IMG/VR virus record: IMGVR_UViG_3300035670_000059
Location: 1-64,000 of that record
Length of the DNA: 64,000 bases
Source of the DNA: a virus
Strand: one strand, 5' to 3'
Below the pieces are notes generated by a model. That model was not told the DNA's origin and did not search any database. It saw nothing but the letters and a program-made list of their open reading frames with translations. This document shows, one piece after another, positions 41,493 through 50,237 of the stretch (within the stretch, counting starts at the first letter, position 1; the number at the start of each line of letters is the position of its first letter). The position numbers and the translations under genes were made by a program.

Positions 41493-41912
41493 ATGAAAAA
41501 AATGGTTATAGTGAGCGGGTATTTTAACCCACTCCATAAAGGTCATCTTGAACTGTTCCATAGAGCAAAAGATTATGGTCACAAGTTATTTGTAATAGTT
41601 AACTCTGATCATCAACGTTTACTTAAGGGATCAAAGGAGTTTCAATCTGAGTTGGAGCGTCTAATAATTATACGTAACTTAAGAGTTGTAGATAATAGTA
41701 TGATTTCTATTGATAGAGACAAAACACAATGTGCTACTCTTAAATATCTTTCAGATGTTTTGGGGGGAGAATATAAACTTGCATTTGCAAACGGTGGTGA
41801 TCAAAGTAATGATACTATTCCAGAAACACAGGTTTGCGTTGATAATGAAATAGAATTGATTGATGGATTGGGAGCTAAAGTTCAATCATCAAGTTGGCTA
41901 TTAAACAAATAA
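41493..41912 (+). CDS. Cytidylyltransferase-like nucleotidyltransferase (139 aa)
   Basis: GYFNPLHKGHLELF (residues 9-22) contains the HxGH-type nucleotide-binding motif, followed by VIVNSDHQRLLKG and a distal FANGGDQ and SSSWLL, equivalent to the conserved GGD and SSxx motifs of RfaE2/TagD-like enzymes. The length matches single-domain members. It transfers a nucleotidyl group from NTP to a small phosphorylated acceptor that I cannot identify. The kinase gene follows 4 bp later, suggesting consecutive steps. Confidence 0.8.
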   Translation: MKKMVIVSGYFNPLHKGHLELFHRAKDYGHKLFVIVNSDHQRLLKGSKEFQSELERLIIIRNLRVVDNSMISIDRDKTQCATLKYLSDVLGGEYKLAFANGGDQSNDTIPETQVCVDNEIELIDGLGAKVQSSSWLLNK

Positions 41913-41916
41913 GAAT

Positions 41917-42447
41917 ATGAAGATAGGATTGACAGGAACAATGAGTGTAGGAAAAACTACATTAGTTAAGGCATTAAAAAAATTACCACAATTTAAGAAT
42001 TATAAATTTGCTACTGAACGTTCAAAATATTTAAGAGATTTAGGTATCCCATTAAATACTGATTCTACATTAAAAGGTCAAACCGTGTTTTTGGCTGAAC
42101 GTTGTGCTGAACTAATGCATGATAATCTAATTACAGATCGAACTATTATTGATGTTATAGCATTTACTAAAAGTGCTAAATCAATTAATGTGTTAGATAA
42201 AGATGAATTTGAACAATATGCTTCTCTGTTTGTGGGAGAATATGATTATATATTCTATATTTCACCTGAAGGATTACCTATAGAAGATAATTCAGTTAGA
42301 GAAACTAATGCTGAATATAGGGATTTAATTGACTTTAACATACAACATTTATTGCAATCACATTCTCATAGATTTAAATCTATGTATGCTATCAGTGGTT
42401 CAACCCCGGAACGAATACAGCAGATTCTGAATGTTATCAATCTCTGA
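41917..42447 (+). CDS. P-loop kinase, NadR-like/AAA_28 (176 aa)
   Basis: Walker A GTMSVGKTT (residues 7-15) opens a small kinase fold. TERSKYLRDLGIP and DRTIIDVIAFTK resemble the NadR ribosylnicotinamide-kinase domain and its AAA_28 relatives. Paired with the nucleotidyltransferase just upstream, it recalls the two activities fused in NadR, but the nucleotidyltransferase is not clearly of the NMN type. Nucleotide-cofactor salvage is possible; another small-molecule activation pathway is equally open. Confidence 0.7.
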   Translation: MKIGLTGTMSVGKTTLVKALKKLPQFKNYKFATERSKYLRDLGIPLNTDSTLKGQTVFLAERCAELMHDNLITDRTIIDVIAFTKSAKSINVLDKDEFEQYASLFVGEYDYIFYISPEGLPIEDNSVRETNAEYRDLIDFNIQHLLQSHSHRFKSMYAISGSTPERIQQILNVINL

Positions 42448-42448
42448 T

Positions 42449-42459
42449 ATATTTATAAC
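42449..42459 (+). promoter_or_regulatory. Late-promoter motif ATATTTATAAC
   Basis: Ends 23 nt before the start at 42483; the motif begins two bases after the kinase stop codon. Confidence 0.65.
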
Positions 42460-42482
42460 AAAATATAAATATTTATCCGACC

Positions 42483-42959
42483 ATGAAAAAATCAGAATTA
42501 AAGAAATACATTAAAGAACAAATTGTTAATGCTCTATCTGAGGTAACTGTAGTAGATAAACTTACATCCACAGATGAAATTCCTCAAATCGCTAAAGACG
42601 AGAAAAAAGAAGTATCTACAGTAAAAAAAGCAGTTGATGCTGCTAAGACATCTGGTAAATCTGTAACTATAGCTGAAAAAGATGAGGATGATGTAGAAGT
42701 AGAAGACAACTGGTATAAATCTAAGGATGAAGATGGGGATAAAGATAAAGAACCATCTAAAGCAGATTTGAAAAAAGATGCTAAAGCCACTAAAGGTATA
42801 GCTAAGGCAAAAGATGAATTAGCTGTCTTAGCTAGAGAAATGAAATCTTTAGCTAAAAAATACAAAGAAGCTGAAGGTGCTGCTAAAGAAAAAATCGTAG
42901 CTGATTTGAAAGAAAAAACTAAACTTAAAAAAGAACTAGAGGCAATTCTAGACAAATAA
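42483..42959 (+). CDS. Lys/Glu-rich helical protein with amphipathic N-terminus (158 aa)
   Basis: The leader SELKKYIKEQIVNALSEV is an amphipathic helix like those of other accessory proteins, ending in LSE. A charged, low-complexity middle (EDNWYKSKDEDGDKDKEPSK) and a long Ala/Lys/Glu helix (AKDELAVLAREMKSLAKKYKE) follow. The composition resembles phage internal head or core proteins. It has its own late-promoter motif and precedes the spanin-like pair by one base. Confidence 0.65.
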   Translation: MKKSELKKYIKEQIVNALSEVTVVDKLTSTDEIPQIAKDEKKEVSTVKKAVDAAKTSGKSVTIAEKDEDDVEVEDNWYKSKDEDGDKDKEPSKADLKKDAKATKGIAKAKDELAVLAREMKSLAKKYKEAEGAAKEKIVADLKEKTKLKKELEAILDK

Positions 42960-42960
42960 A

Positions 42961-43329
42961 GTGAAATATTTCAATATATTAGTTGTAATAGGGGTTTGCA
43001 TTTTTATTTTATTTTTCTTTAACAAAAAAGAAGATTACGTTGAAGAATATAATCTAAAAATTGAAAAACTAGATGAAAAGGTCGATTCGCTACAAGATGT
43101 GAACGATGATTTGTCTTTAAAAATTGATACCTTAAACATACAAATATCTAAATTGGATCAAGAACTTGATTTAAAAGATAACAGTATAAATACCTTAAGA
43201 AATGAAGTTAATGAAAAAGTTAGTAGTGTTGATAGCTATACTGATGATGAGCTCAAAGAGTTTTTCACAAACCGCTATCGATTCTACTTTGATTCGCTTA
43301 GAAAAACCAATAGCTCGTCTAGTAATTAA
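42961..43329 (+). CDS. Membrane-anchored coiled-coil protein, candidate inner spanin (122 aa)
   Basis: The GTG start gives MKYFNILVVIGVCIFILFFF, an N-terminal membrane anchor, followed by a long coiled coil (IEKLDEKVDSLQDVNDDLSL ... LNIQISKLDQELDLKD) and a polar tail. This is the Rz (i-spanin) layout. The last 128 bp overlap, in another frame, a gene for an exported protein, as in Rz/Rz1 pairs. No lysin or holin is recognised nearby, so the lysis role is inferred from architecture only. Confidence 0.55.
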   Translation: MKYFNILVVIGVCIFILFFFNKKEDYVEEYNLKIEKLDEKVDSLQDVNDDLSLKIDTLNIQISKLDQELDLKDNSINTLRNEVNEKVSSVDSYTDDELKEFFTNRYRFYFDSLRKTNSSSSN

Positions 43330-43615
43330 AGATCTTATAGTAGGGGATGGTACAAAACAAGAACTATCCCTTACACAAGATAAAGTTAAATTGCTAGAAC
43401 AGAAAATTGTATTTAAGGATAGTATCATTACAAACCTAAACACTCAGATATTTAACTATAAATCTATTATAGACACCCGATCTGAACAGTTAGCTTTATC
43501 TCAAGAGCTATCACGTAAATTGCAAAACGATTTAAAAAAATCACAAATTAAAAATAAAATGGTTGCAGGTACTGGAATCTTAGGTATATTGGCGGTACTA
43601 TTTATTTTAAAATAA
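43202..43615 (+). CDS. Exported coiled-coil protein, candidate spanin partner (137 aa)
   Basis: A signal peptide (KKLVVLIAILMMSSKSFSQ) is followed by a coiled coil (VKLLEQKIVFKDSIITNLNTQI) and a C-terminal membrane segment (AGTGILGILAVLFILK). ATG 43202 or 43211 are both possible starts. The gene is embedded in the end of the 42961 gene in a shifted frame. It lacks the lipobox cysteine of typical o-spanins, so it could be a unimolecular-spanin-like or an unrelated envelope protein. Confidence 0.55.
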   Translation: MKLMKKLVVLIAILMMSSKSFSQTAIDSTLIRLEKPIARLVIKDLIVGDGTKQELSLTQDKVKLLEQKIVFKDSIITNLNTQIFNYKSIIDTRSEQLALSQELSRKLQNDLKKSQIKNKMVAGTGILGILAVLFILK

Positions 43616-43621
43616 AATAAT

Positions 43622-45196
43622 ATGTCCAATCCCAATATAAAGGAGATAATAAAACAAGAATATATAAAGTGTTCCCAAGATCCGGTTCACTTTATGCGCA
43701 AATATTGTTATATCCAACATCCACAAAGGGGTAGAATACAATTTAACCTATACCCATTCCAGGAAAAGGTACTTACCCTATTTAAAAAACACGACTACAC
43801 TATTCTACTAAAATCCCGTCAGCTAGGTATTTCTACTTTAGCTGCAGGATATGCTACGTGGTTAATGCTTTTTCATAAAGATAAAAACGTACTAGCTCTA
43901 GCAACTACTCAAGCAACTGCTCGTAACATAGTATCTAAGGTAAAATTCATGTGGGAAAATTTACCCTCGTGGTTAAAAGTAGATGCAGTAGAAAACAATA
44001 AACTGTCACTACAACTAGTCAACGGATCTAAAATACAAGCTAAATCTTCAAATTCCGATTCCGCACGATCAGAAGCAGTATCTTTGCTAATAATAGATGA
44101 GGCAGCCTTCATCGAAAATATTGGTGAAACATGGGCTTCCGCTCAACAAACCCTAGCAACTGGTGGTGGTGCTATTGTATTATCTACCCCTTATGGTACT
44201 GGAAACTGGTTCCACCAAACATGGGTTAAAGCAGAATCTGCAGAAAACGATTTTGTTCCTATCAAATTACCATGGATGGTCCACCCAGAACGAGATCAAA
44301 CATGGAGAGATAGACAGGATGAACTATTAGGTGATCCTAGATTAGCAGCACAAGAATGTGACTGTGATTTTTCTACCTCTGGAGATATTGTGTTCTACAA
44401 TGAATATTTAGAGTATTACGAAAAAACATTTATTAAAGACCCACTAGAGAGACGAGGTGTAGACCAAAACCTATGGGTATGGGAATCACCATATTACACT
44501 CGAAGCTATATAGTAGTAGCTGACGTAGCCCGTGGTGATGGTAAAGATTATTCTACATTCCACGTTATAGATGTAGAATCAAATGTGCAAGTAGCAGAAT
44601 ATAAAGGTCAAATTGGCACTAAAGAATTTGGACATTTATTAGTAGGCATAGCTACAGAATATAACGAAGCATTACTAGTAATAGAAAATGCTAATATTGG
44701 ATGGGCAACTATACAAGTAGCAATAGATAGAAATTATTCCAATCTCTATTATTCTCCCCGTGCCGAGGCAAATGCTGATTCGTATTTTGACAAATATATG
44801 GATACCTCAAAAGCAGTAGCAGGATTTACAATGTCGGCTCGTACCCGCCCTATGGTGGTAGGTAAGTTCCAAGAATATATCTCCGAAAAATCTGTAACTA
44901 TCCAATCAAAAAGATTGATAGAAGAAATGAAAGTATTTATCTGGAAAAATGGTAGAGCAGAAGCACAACAAGGTTATAACGATGACTTGGTAATGGCTTT
45001 TGGAATAGCAATGTATATTCGAGATACAGCTTTGAAATACAGACAAAGGGGATTAGATTTAACACGCAGTGCACTAAACAATATATCAGTTAATAGAACT
45101 TCATATCAAGGAGCGTATTACGCTAGTAAAGATGACAATCCTTACCAAATTGAAAATCCATATGGTGGGAAAGAAGATATAAGCTGGCTACTTTAA
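43622..45196 (+). CDS. 17: Terminase large subunit gp17
   Basis: The ATPase domain has the Walker A-like SRQLGIST (residues 65-72) and Walker B LLIIDEAAF with D159/E160. The coupling region is STPYGTGNWF. The nuclease domain shows VVADVARGDGKDYS (D301) and a distal YNDDLVMAFG. Length 524 is shorter than T4 gp17 (610) but complete. It packages DNA through the portal and cuts concatemers. No gp16-like small terminase is recognisable just upstream, where T4 has it; the portal gene follows after a late-promoter motif. Confidence 0.9.
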   Translation: MSNPNIKEIIKQEYIKCSQDPVHFMRKYCYIQHPQRGRIQFNLYPFQEKVLTLFKKHDYTILLKSRQLGISTLAAGYATWLMLFHKDKNVLALATTQATARNIVSKVKFMWENLPSWLKVDAVENNKLSLQLVNGSKIQAKSSNSDSARSEAVSLLIIDEAAFIENIGETWASAQQTLATGGGAIVLSTPYGTGNWFHQTWVKAESAENDFVPIKLPWMVHPERDQTWRDRQDELLGDPRLAAQECDCDFSTSGDIVFYNEYLEYYEKTFIKDPLERRGVDQNLWVWESPYYTRSYIVVADVARGDGKDYSTFHVIDVESNVQVAEYKGQIGTKEFGHLLVGIATEYNEALLVIENANIGWATIQVAIDRNYSNLYYSPRAEANADSYFDKYMDTSKAVAGFTMSARTRPMVVGKFQEYISEKSVTIQSKRLIEEMKVFIWKNGRAEAQQGYNDDLVMAFGIAMYIRDTALKYRQRGLDLTRSALNNISVNRTSYQGAYYASKDDNPYQIENPYGGKEDISWLL

Positions 45197-45198
45197 CA

Positions 45199-45209
45199 AT
45201 ATTTATAAC
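45199..45209 (+). promoter_or_regulatory. Late-promoter motif ATATTTATAAC
   Basis: Ends 13 nt before the portal gene start at 45223. Confidence 0.7.
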
Positions 45210-45222
45210 AATAATTAACAAT

Positions 45223-47124
45223 ATGGCAAACACAGGCTTATTTAGTAGACTACAACGATTATTTTCAACAGATGTAATCATCCGAAATGTTGGGGGTAAT
45301 CAAATTAGTGTAATGGATACTAATCAAATCCAAACCAACGGGGAAATTCAAACTAACTCCCTTATGGACAGGTACAATAGAATCTATTCTACTAATCCAA
45401 GCTCACTGTACGGTTCTCAATTCAACTTCAACTACAAGTACTTAAGACCCCAATTATATTCAGAATATGATGTAATGGATCAAGACGCTATTATAGCTTC
45501 TGCTTTGGACATTATAGCTGATGAATGTACTTTGAAAAACGATATGGGCGAAGTATTATCTATTCGCTCTTCTAACGAAAATATTCAAAAAATTCTATAC
45601 AACTTATTCTATGATGTTTTAAACATCGAATTTAACTTATGGGCATGGGTTAGACAAATGTCTAAATATGGTGACTTTTTCCTTAAGCTAGAAATAGCAG
45701 AAAAATATGGTGTGTATAATGTAATTCCCTACACTGCATTCCACATTGAAAGATTAGAAGGATTTAATCGCAACAATCCATCTGAAATTAAATTTAGATA
45801 TTCACCTGATGGGCTAGTAAATGCCAATTCTGGACTATATGCTGTTACAGGACAAGGTACAGACCAAACCGGTGGTGTAACATTTGATAACTACGAGATG
45901 GCCCACTTTAGACTAATTGGAGATACCAATTACCTTCCATATGGTCGTTCATATATTGAACCAGCTCGTAAACTATTCAAGCAATATACTTTGATGGAAG
46001 ATGCGATGTTGATCCATAGAATCGCTCGTGCCCCAGAAAAACGTATATTCTATGTAAACGTAGGTTCTATTCCACCAAATGAAGTAGATGCATTCATGCA
46101 GAAAACTATTTCAAACATGAAACGTACTCCATATGTTGATAAGCAAACTGGAGACTACAATTTGAAATACAATATGCAAAACATGATGGAGGATTTTTAT
46201 ATCCCAATTCGTGGAAATGATACAACAACTAAAATTGAAACCACCAAAGGTTTAGATTACGATGGTATCCAAGATGTTGAATATCTAAGAAATAAACTAT
46301 TTGCTGCCCTTAAAGTACCTAAAGCATTTTTAGGGTATGACGAAAATATAGAAGGCAAAGCAACATTAGCAGCCGAAGATATTAGATTTGCTCGTACAAT
46401 TGATCGTATTCAACGTATTCTAGTATCAGAACTTAACAAAATTGCTCTAGTACACTTATATTCTCAGGGGTATAGAGATGAGGCGTTGACAAACTTTGAA
46501 TTGTCTATGCAAACTCCTTCTATTATATTTGAACAAGAGAAAATTGAGTTGATGAAATCTAAAGCTGAACTAGCTCAATCATTACTAGAACAAAAACTAT
46601 TACCTACAGATTGGATTTACGACAATATATTCCACTTATCTGAAGACCAGTACGATGAATATAGAGATCTAATTAGAGAAGATGCTAAACGAGCATTCCG
46701 AGTTACCCAAATTGAAAACGAAGGTAATGACCCAGTTGAAAGTGGCAAATCTTATGGTACCCCACACGATTTAGCTTCTTTATATGGTAAAGGTAGAATG
46801 GATTCTGATCCTAAGAATGTTCCAAGTGGATATGATGAAGATGAAACATTAGGTAGACCAAAAGATTCCATTTCCAAAATTGGAAAACAAGATAGTAATT
46901 TTGGTAAAGATCGTTTGGGTGTTAAGAGAATGAAAGATACTGATAAAAACGATTCACTAGATAGCCGTACAGATACTAACAAAAGTGGTATGGCCCTTGA
47001 AAATGCTCAAGTTGCTTACTTGAAAAATAAAGACATTTTTTCTAAAATGGACAAGAAAAAACTAATATTTGAGCAAGACAAAGACGATACTTCGTTACTA
47101 GATGAAAACCAGTTGAGGGGATAA
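45223..47124 (+). CDS. 20: Portal protein gp20
   Basis: The conserved T4-type portal blocks are present: YKYLRPQLYSEYDVMDQDAIIASALDIIADECT, WAWVRQMSKYGDFFLKL, YGRSYIEPARKLFKQYTLMEDAMLIHRI and FLGYDENIEGKATLAAEDIRFARTI. These form the clip, stem and crown of the dodecameric portal. At 633 residues it is longer than T4 gp20 (524), mainly through a polar C-terminal tail (YDEDETLGRPKDSISK...). The gene lies between terminase and the head-core genes, the standard order. Confidence 0.9.
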   Translation: MANTGLFSRLQRLFSTDVIIRNVGGNQISVMDTNQIQTNGEIQTNSLMDRYNRIYSTNPSSLYGSQFNFNYKYLRPQLYSEYDVMDQDAIIASALDIIADECTLKNDMGEVLSIRSSNENIQKILYNLFYDVLNIEFNLWAWVRQMSKYGDFFLKLEIAEKYGVYNVIPYTAFHIERLEGFNRNNPSEIKFRYSPDGLVNANSGLYAVTGQGTDQTGGVTFDNYEMAHFRLIGDTNYLPYGRSYIEPARKLFKQYTLMEDAMLIHRIARAPEKRIFYVNVGSIPPNEVDAFMQKTISNMKRTPYVDKQTGDYNLKYNMQNMMEDFYIPIRGNDTTTKIETTKGLDYDGIQDVEYLRNKLFAALKVPKAFLGYDENIEGKATLAAEDIRFARTIDRIQRILVSELNKIALVHLYSQGYRDEALTNFELSMQTPSIIFEQEKIELMKSKAELAQSLLEQKLLPTDWIYDNIFHLSEDQYDEYRDLIREDAKRAFRVTQIENEGNDPVESGKSYGTPHDLASLYGKGRMDSDPKNVPSGYDEDETLGRPKDSISKIGKQDSNFGKDRLGVKRMKDTDKNDSLDSRTDTNKSGMALENAQVAYLKNKDIFSKMDKKKLIFEQDKDDTSLLDENQLRG

Positions 47125-47134
47125 GATTTCTTTA

Positions 47135-47145
47135 ATATTTATAAA
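47135..47145 (+). promoter_or_regulatory. Late-promoter motif ATATTTATAAA
   Basis: Ends 16 nt before the start at 47162. Confidence 0.6.
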
Positions 47146-47161
47146 CAAATATATTTCTTTG

Positions 47162-48028
47162 ATGAAAATCAAACATAGCAAATACAAAAACACGGGTATA
47201 TTATTTGAGTTACTTGTTAGACAGGTAACTATAGATACCTTAAAAGGAGTAGATTCACCCGCTATTGACATTATGAAAAAATATTTTGTCAAAAGTGAAC
47301 TAGGGCGAGAGTATAAATTATACGAGTCTATTCTAAAATCTAAAGTATTAAACGAAAGCAGAGCAAATACTGTCGTTAGCACTATTTTAGAATCTTCTGT
47401 TAACTTAAACAAAAGTACTTTAAAGAGACAGAAATATAATCTAATCAAAGAAATTAAATCACACTACGATTTAGATACATTTTTTAACATCAAAATCAAA
47501 AACTATAAAGAACTAGCTTCTTTGTATATGTTGATTGAAGGTGCAAATGGTACTTCTTACGTTGCTCCTTCCCAAATGGTTGATTGCAAAATCACACTAT
47601 TAGAATTTTTAACTAAGCAAGAAATTAAATCACAGGATTCAAGAGAAAACGTAATAGAAGAATTCCAAGCATACGATAAAGATTTAAGAATTCTCACATA
47701 CAAAATTCTTTTAGAGAAATTCAACGAGAAATACGATTCTATTTCTATTGAACAAAAACAAATCCTAAAAGAATTCATCAACTCTGTAGACTCTGCCCCA
47801 CATTTAAGAGAATTCTACAACACTAAAATTACTGAACTAAAAGAACACTTAAGTAAAAGCACTAAAACAATCCAAGATCCAGCTACTAAAGTTAAGGTTG
47901 AAGAAATAGCTAAACACTTAGTTGAGCTTGACAAAACTGCTAAAGTTAATGATGATCATTTAGTGGATTTAATGCAATATTATGAACTAGTTCAAGAAAT
48001 TAGAAAAGCAAATGGGGTACAAATATAA
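47162..48028 (+). CDS. Head-cluster helical protein (288 aa)
   Basis: ATG 47162 is preferred to a TTG one codon earlier. The product begins KIKHSKYKNTGILFELLVRQVTIDTL, a start I associate with an uncharacterised protein between portal and protease in aquatic T4-like phages, and is helical throughout. The C-terminal segment (KTIQDPATKVKVEEIAKHLVEL) is a coiled-coil candidate. By position it may be a prohead-core or assembly factor. It overlaps the next gene by 17 bp. Confidence 0.65.
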   Translation: MKIKHSKYKNTGILFELLVRQVTIDTLKGVDSPAIDIMKKYFVKSELGREYKLYESILKSKVLNESRANTVVSTILESSVNLNKSTLKRQKYNLIKEIKSHYDLDTFFNIKIKNYKELASLYMLIEGANGTSYVAPSQMVDCKITLLEFLTKQEIKSQDSRENVIEEFQAYDKDLRILTYKILLEKFNEKYDSISIEQKQILKEFINSVDSAPHLREFYNTKITELKEHLSKSTKTIQDPATKVKVEEIAKHLVELDKTAKVNDDHLVDLMQYYELVQEIRKANGVQI

Positions 48029-48317
48029 ATTATCCGATAAGTTAAAAGAAATGTCCACCTCTGGTGGAGCAGGTGGTTATTTAACTAAATACGCGTTTGC
48101 TAAAAAAGTTAGAGCACCTAAAGAACTAGAAAAACTAGGATATACTCCCGTTGAAGAAAATATAGGTGCAACTTTAGGACCAGGTCCAAAAGCAGGACCC
48201 GAAGGTGTTAAAGATAACTACTACGTTAAGAAATTCCAATACAAGCTGGTTCCTAAAGATAAAAACGGAAACTACGTGCAGAAAGGCTCTAGTCTAGAAG
48301 TTAAAAATTTATTTTAA
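48012..48317 (+). CDS. Small head-cluster protein (101 aa)
   Basis: The start overlaps the previous gene by 17 bp in a different frame. The sequence contains MSTSGGAGGYLTKYAFAKKVR, a Gly-rich loop, and GATLGPGPKAGPEGVKDNYYVKKF before a basic C-terminus. Similar short Gly/Lys-rich proteins lie beside the portal in other aquatic T4-like phages, in the place of T4 gp67. Identity with gp67 is not demonstrated by sequence. Confidence 0.65.
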   Translation: MGYKYKLSDKLKEMSTSGGAGGYLTKYAFAKKVRAPKELEKLGYTPVEENIGATLGPGPKAGPEGVKDNYYVKKFQYKLVPKDKNGNYVQKGSSLEVKNLF

Positions 48318-48318
48318 T

Positions 48319-48564
48319 ATGTATAAGTATAGAATTAAAGAACAAGGGGATGAAACTCTAAACCAATTCCATGATCAACGCATCATGGCATTTGATTCTA
48401 TAGAAGCTAGACTTGAAGACATAAAAAAACTACTGCGTCAAGGTAAAATTGAAACTATAGCATACTATAGAGAAAACCCAACCAGTTATACAGTAGTAAA
48501 AGGAACAGATTTGATTAACGATTACATAAACGATATAGAAATTTTACTAAAAGGAGAAGAATAA
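48319..48564 (+). CDS. Small helical head-cluster protein (81 aa)
   Basis: Starts one base after the previous stop and overlaps the next start by one base. The central helix (FDSIEARLEDIKKLLRQGKIETI) and C-terminal NDYINDIEILLKGEE indicate an all-helical protein. The position corresponds to T4 gp68, a prohead-core component, but there is no sequence motif to prove it. Confidence 0.65.
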   Translation: MYKYRIKEQGDETLNQFHDQRIMAFDSIEARLEDIKKLLRQGKIETIAYYRENPTSYTVVKGTDLINDYINDIEILLKGEE

Positions 48565-50237
48565 TGACTCTACAAGAACAATACAATTTGATTAAAGCAG
48601 GAAAAGGTCACAAAGGTATATTCCTTACTGAGGCTAAAAAGCAATTCCCTGACATGTTGACAAATCCGATGGGATTTGAAGAAGCATCTAAAATGTTGAA
48701 AACACGTGGTGTGATTTCCGAAAATTATGTTGATTTAAAACCAATCAATACAATTGAGGCTTCTCCAAAAGCTGCTTGGGAAAATAAATTTGCTCAATTC
48801 TTAGCTGAAGAAGCTAAAGCAGAAGAAAAAAAACCAACTAAAGAAGTAGAAGATATTCAAGCCCACAACTACGACTACAAAGACAAAACTAACCTTGACA
48901 ACCAAATTGGACAAGAAGTATTGAATGGTCTATATTTTGAAGGCAGAGAAAACCCAGACAAAACATTAGACGAGCTTCGTAAAATTGTAGAAAAAAACTT
49001 AGCTAAAGACGGACAGTACTACATGAAAAATGCTGCATTTGGTGTTAAAGGATTAGGATACAAAGAAACAGAAGTAGAAGAAGTAGCTGGAAAGCATGCT
49101 TCATCTGGCTATTCTGATAAATTAAAGAAAATGGTTAAAGAATCTTTGGTTAAAGAATCTTCTGATAATCTTGATCCCTTAAGAAAAATGGGATATTCTG
49201 ATTCGGATATTGAAGATTTTATGGATGAATTTAAGCAAGGAGGTAGTAAATTACCTAAAAAGGTAAGTGATTATCTAGATGGTTTGTATCAAACTAAATT
49301 AGGTGCTCTAAAAACAAAATCTTGGTGGTTAAAAGAAGAAGATAAAGATTACACTAAGCTTCCATTCGTGGGTGTTGAAACTTTAAAGAAAGTACTTCAA
49401 CAAGTTGATAAAATTAACATTCAGGTAGGCCCAATGTCTTCAACTGAAGTAAAAACTGAAGCTGATCTAGTAAGAGTACTTATGGGCGAACTTATGTTTA
49501 AGCAAGTAAGACCAGGTGTATATAAGCTAGTAGGACCAAATGATAGTAAAGTTACTATGGGTAAAGGAAGTTTAGATGAAGCTTCTGACTTTGAAGAGAA
49601 AATGGCTCAACTTAGAATGCTTCAAATGCAGAAAAAAGCAGGTGTTGCTCCTGATCAAAAAGTGATTAATAAAAAGCAAACATTAACACAGAAGTTAAAC
49701 ATGCTTAAAAAAGCATATTTTGATTTAATTTCTGCTATGGAGAAAGAATCAGACCTAGAATTTGCTGTATCTGGTGATTGGTACCAAGAACAATTAGATG
49801 ATCTAGAAAACTCAATTGGTGATTTAGAAAACAAAATTCAATCTATTAACGAAAATGCAATTGGTGAAGAAGTAGAAATAACAGCTGAAGTTGAAAATGT
49901 TGAAGAAGCTGAACCAAAAGCTGAAAAGAAAGTAGTTAAAAAAGAATCTTTAGATAGTGAACTAGCCGAAATCGATACTCAAGCTGGAATCGTTGCTATG
50001 GAAGCTAAATTGGACAAAATCAGCGAAATGATTTCTACTAAAATGGAACGTTTAAGCATGATTGAAGAAGATGCTAATCTAGCGGATCTAGTAGATAAAG
50101 TTAAAGTAAAAGAAATGCAAAAAGAAATCAAAATCTTAGAAAAAGCTAAAGCTAAGATGGAGAAAATGTACGAAAAAATGAATGGTAAAGCATATACCAA
50201 AGAAATGGTAGACGAATCCTCATTTGACAATGAATAA
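48564..50237 (+). CDS. Large charged prohead-core-like protein (557 aa)
   Basis: The protein begins MTLQEQYNLIKAGKGHKGIFLTEAKKQFP and has Lys/Glu-rich low-complexity stretches (EEAKAEEKKPTKEVED; NVEEAEPKAEKKVVKKESL) and a coiled-coil end (KMERLSMIEEDANLADLVDKV). It lies directly before gp21 with an 8-bp overlap. Size, charge and location fit an internal core or scaffold accessory that gp21 would digest. No T4 counterpart of this length exists in that place. Confidence 0.65.
   Translation: MTLQEQYNLIKAGKGHKGIFLTEAKKQFPDMLTNPMGFEEASKMLKTRGVISENYVDLKPINTIEASPKAAWENKFAQFLAEEAKAEEKKPTKEVEDIQAHNYDYKDKTNLDNQIGQEVLNGLYFEGRENPDKTLDELRKIVEKNLAKDGQYYMKNAAFGVKGLGYKETEVEEVAGKHASSGYSDKLKKMVKESLVKESSDNLDPLRKMGYSDSDIEDFMDEFKQGGSKLPKKVSDYLDGLYQTKLGALKTKSWWLKEEDKDYTKLPFVGVETLKKVLQQVDKINIQVGPMSSTEVKTEADLVRVLMGELMFKQVRPGVYKLVGPNDSKVTMGKGSLDEASDFEEKMAQLRMLQMQKKAGVAPDQKVINKKQTLTQKLNMLKKAYFDLISAMEKESDLEFAVSGDWYQEQLDDLENSIGDLENKIQSINENAIGEEVEITAEVENVEEAEPKAEKKVVKKESLDSELAEIDTQAGIVAMEAKLDKISEMISTKMERLSMIEEDANLADLVDKVKVKEMQKEIKILEKAKAKMEKMYEKMNGKAYTKEMVDESSFDNE

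Noticed and set aside
42584-42955. 123-aa serine-rich minus-strand ORF
   Set aside because: Shadow of the Lys/Glu-rich 42483 gene on the opposite strand.
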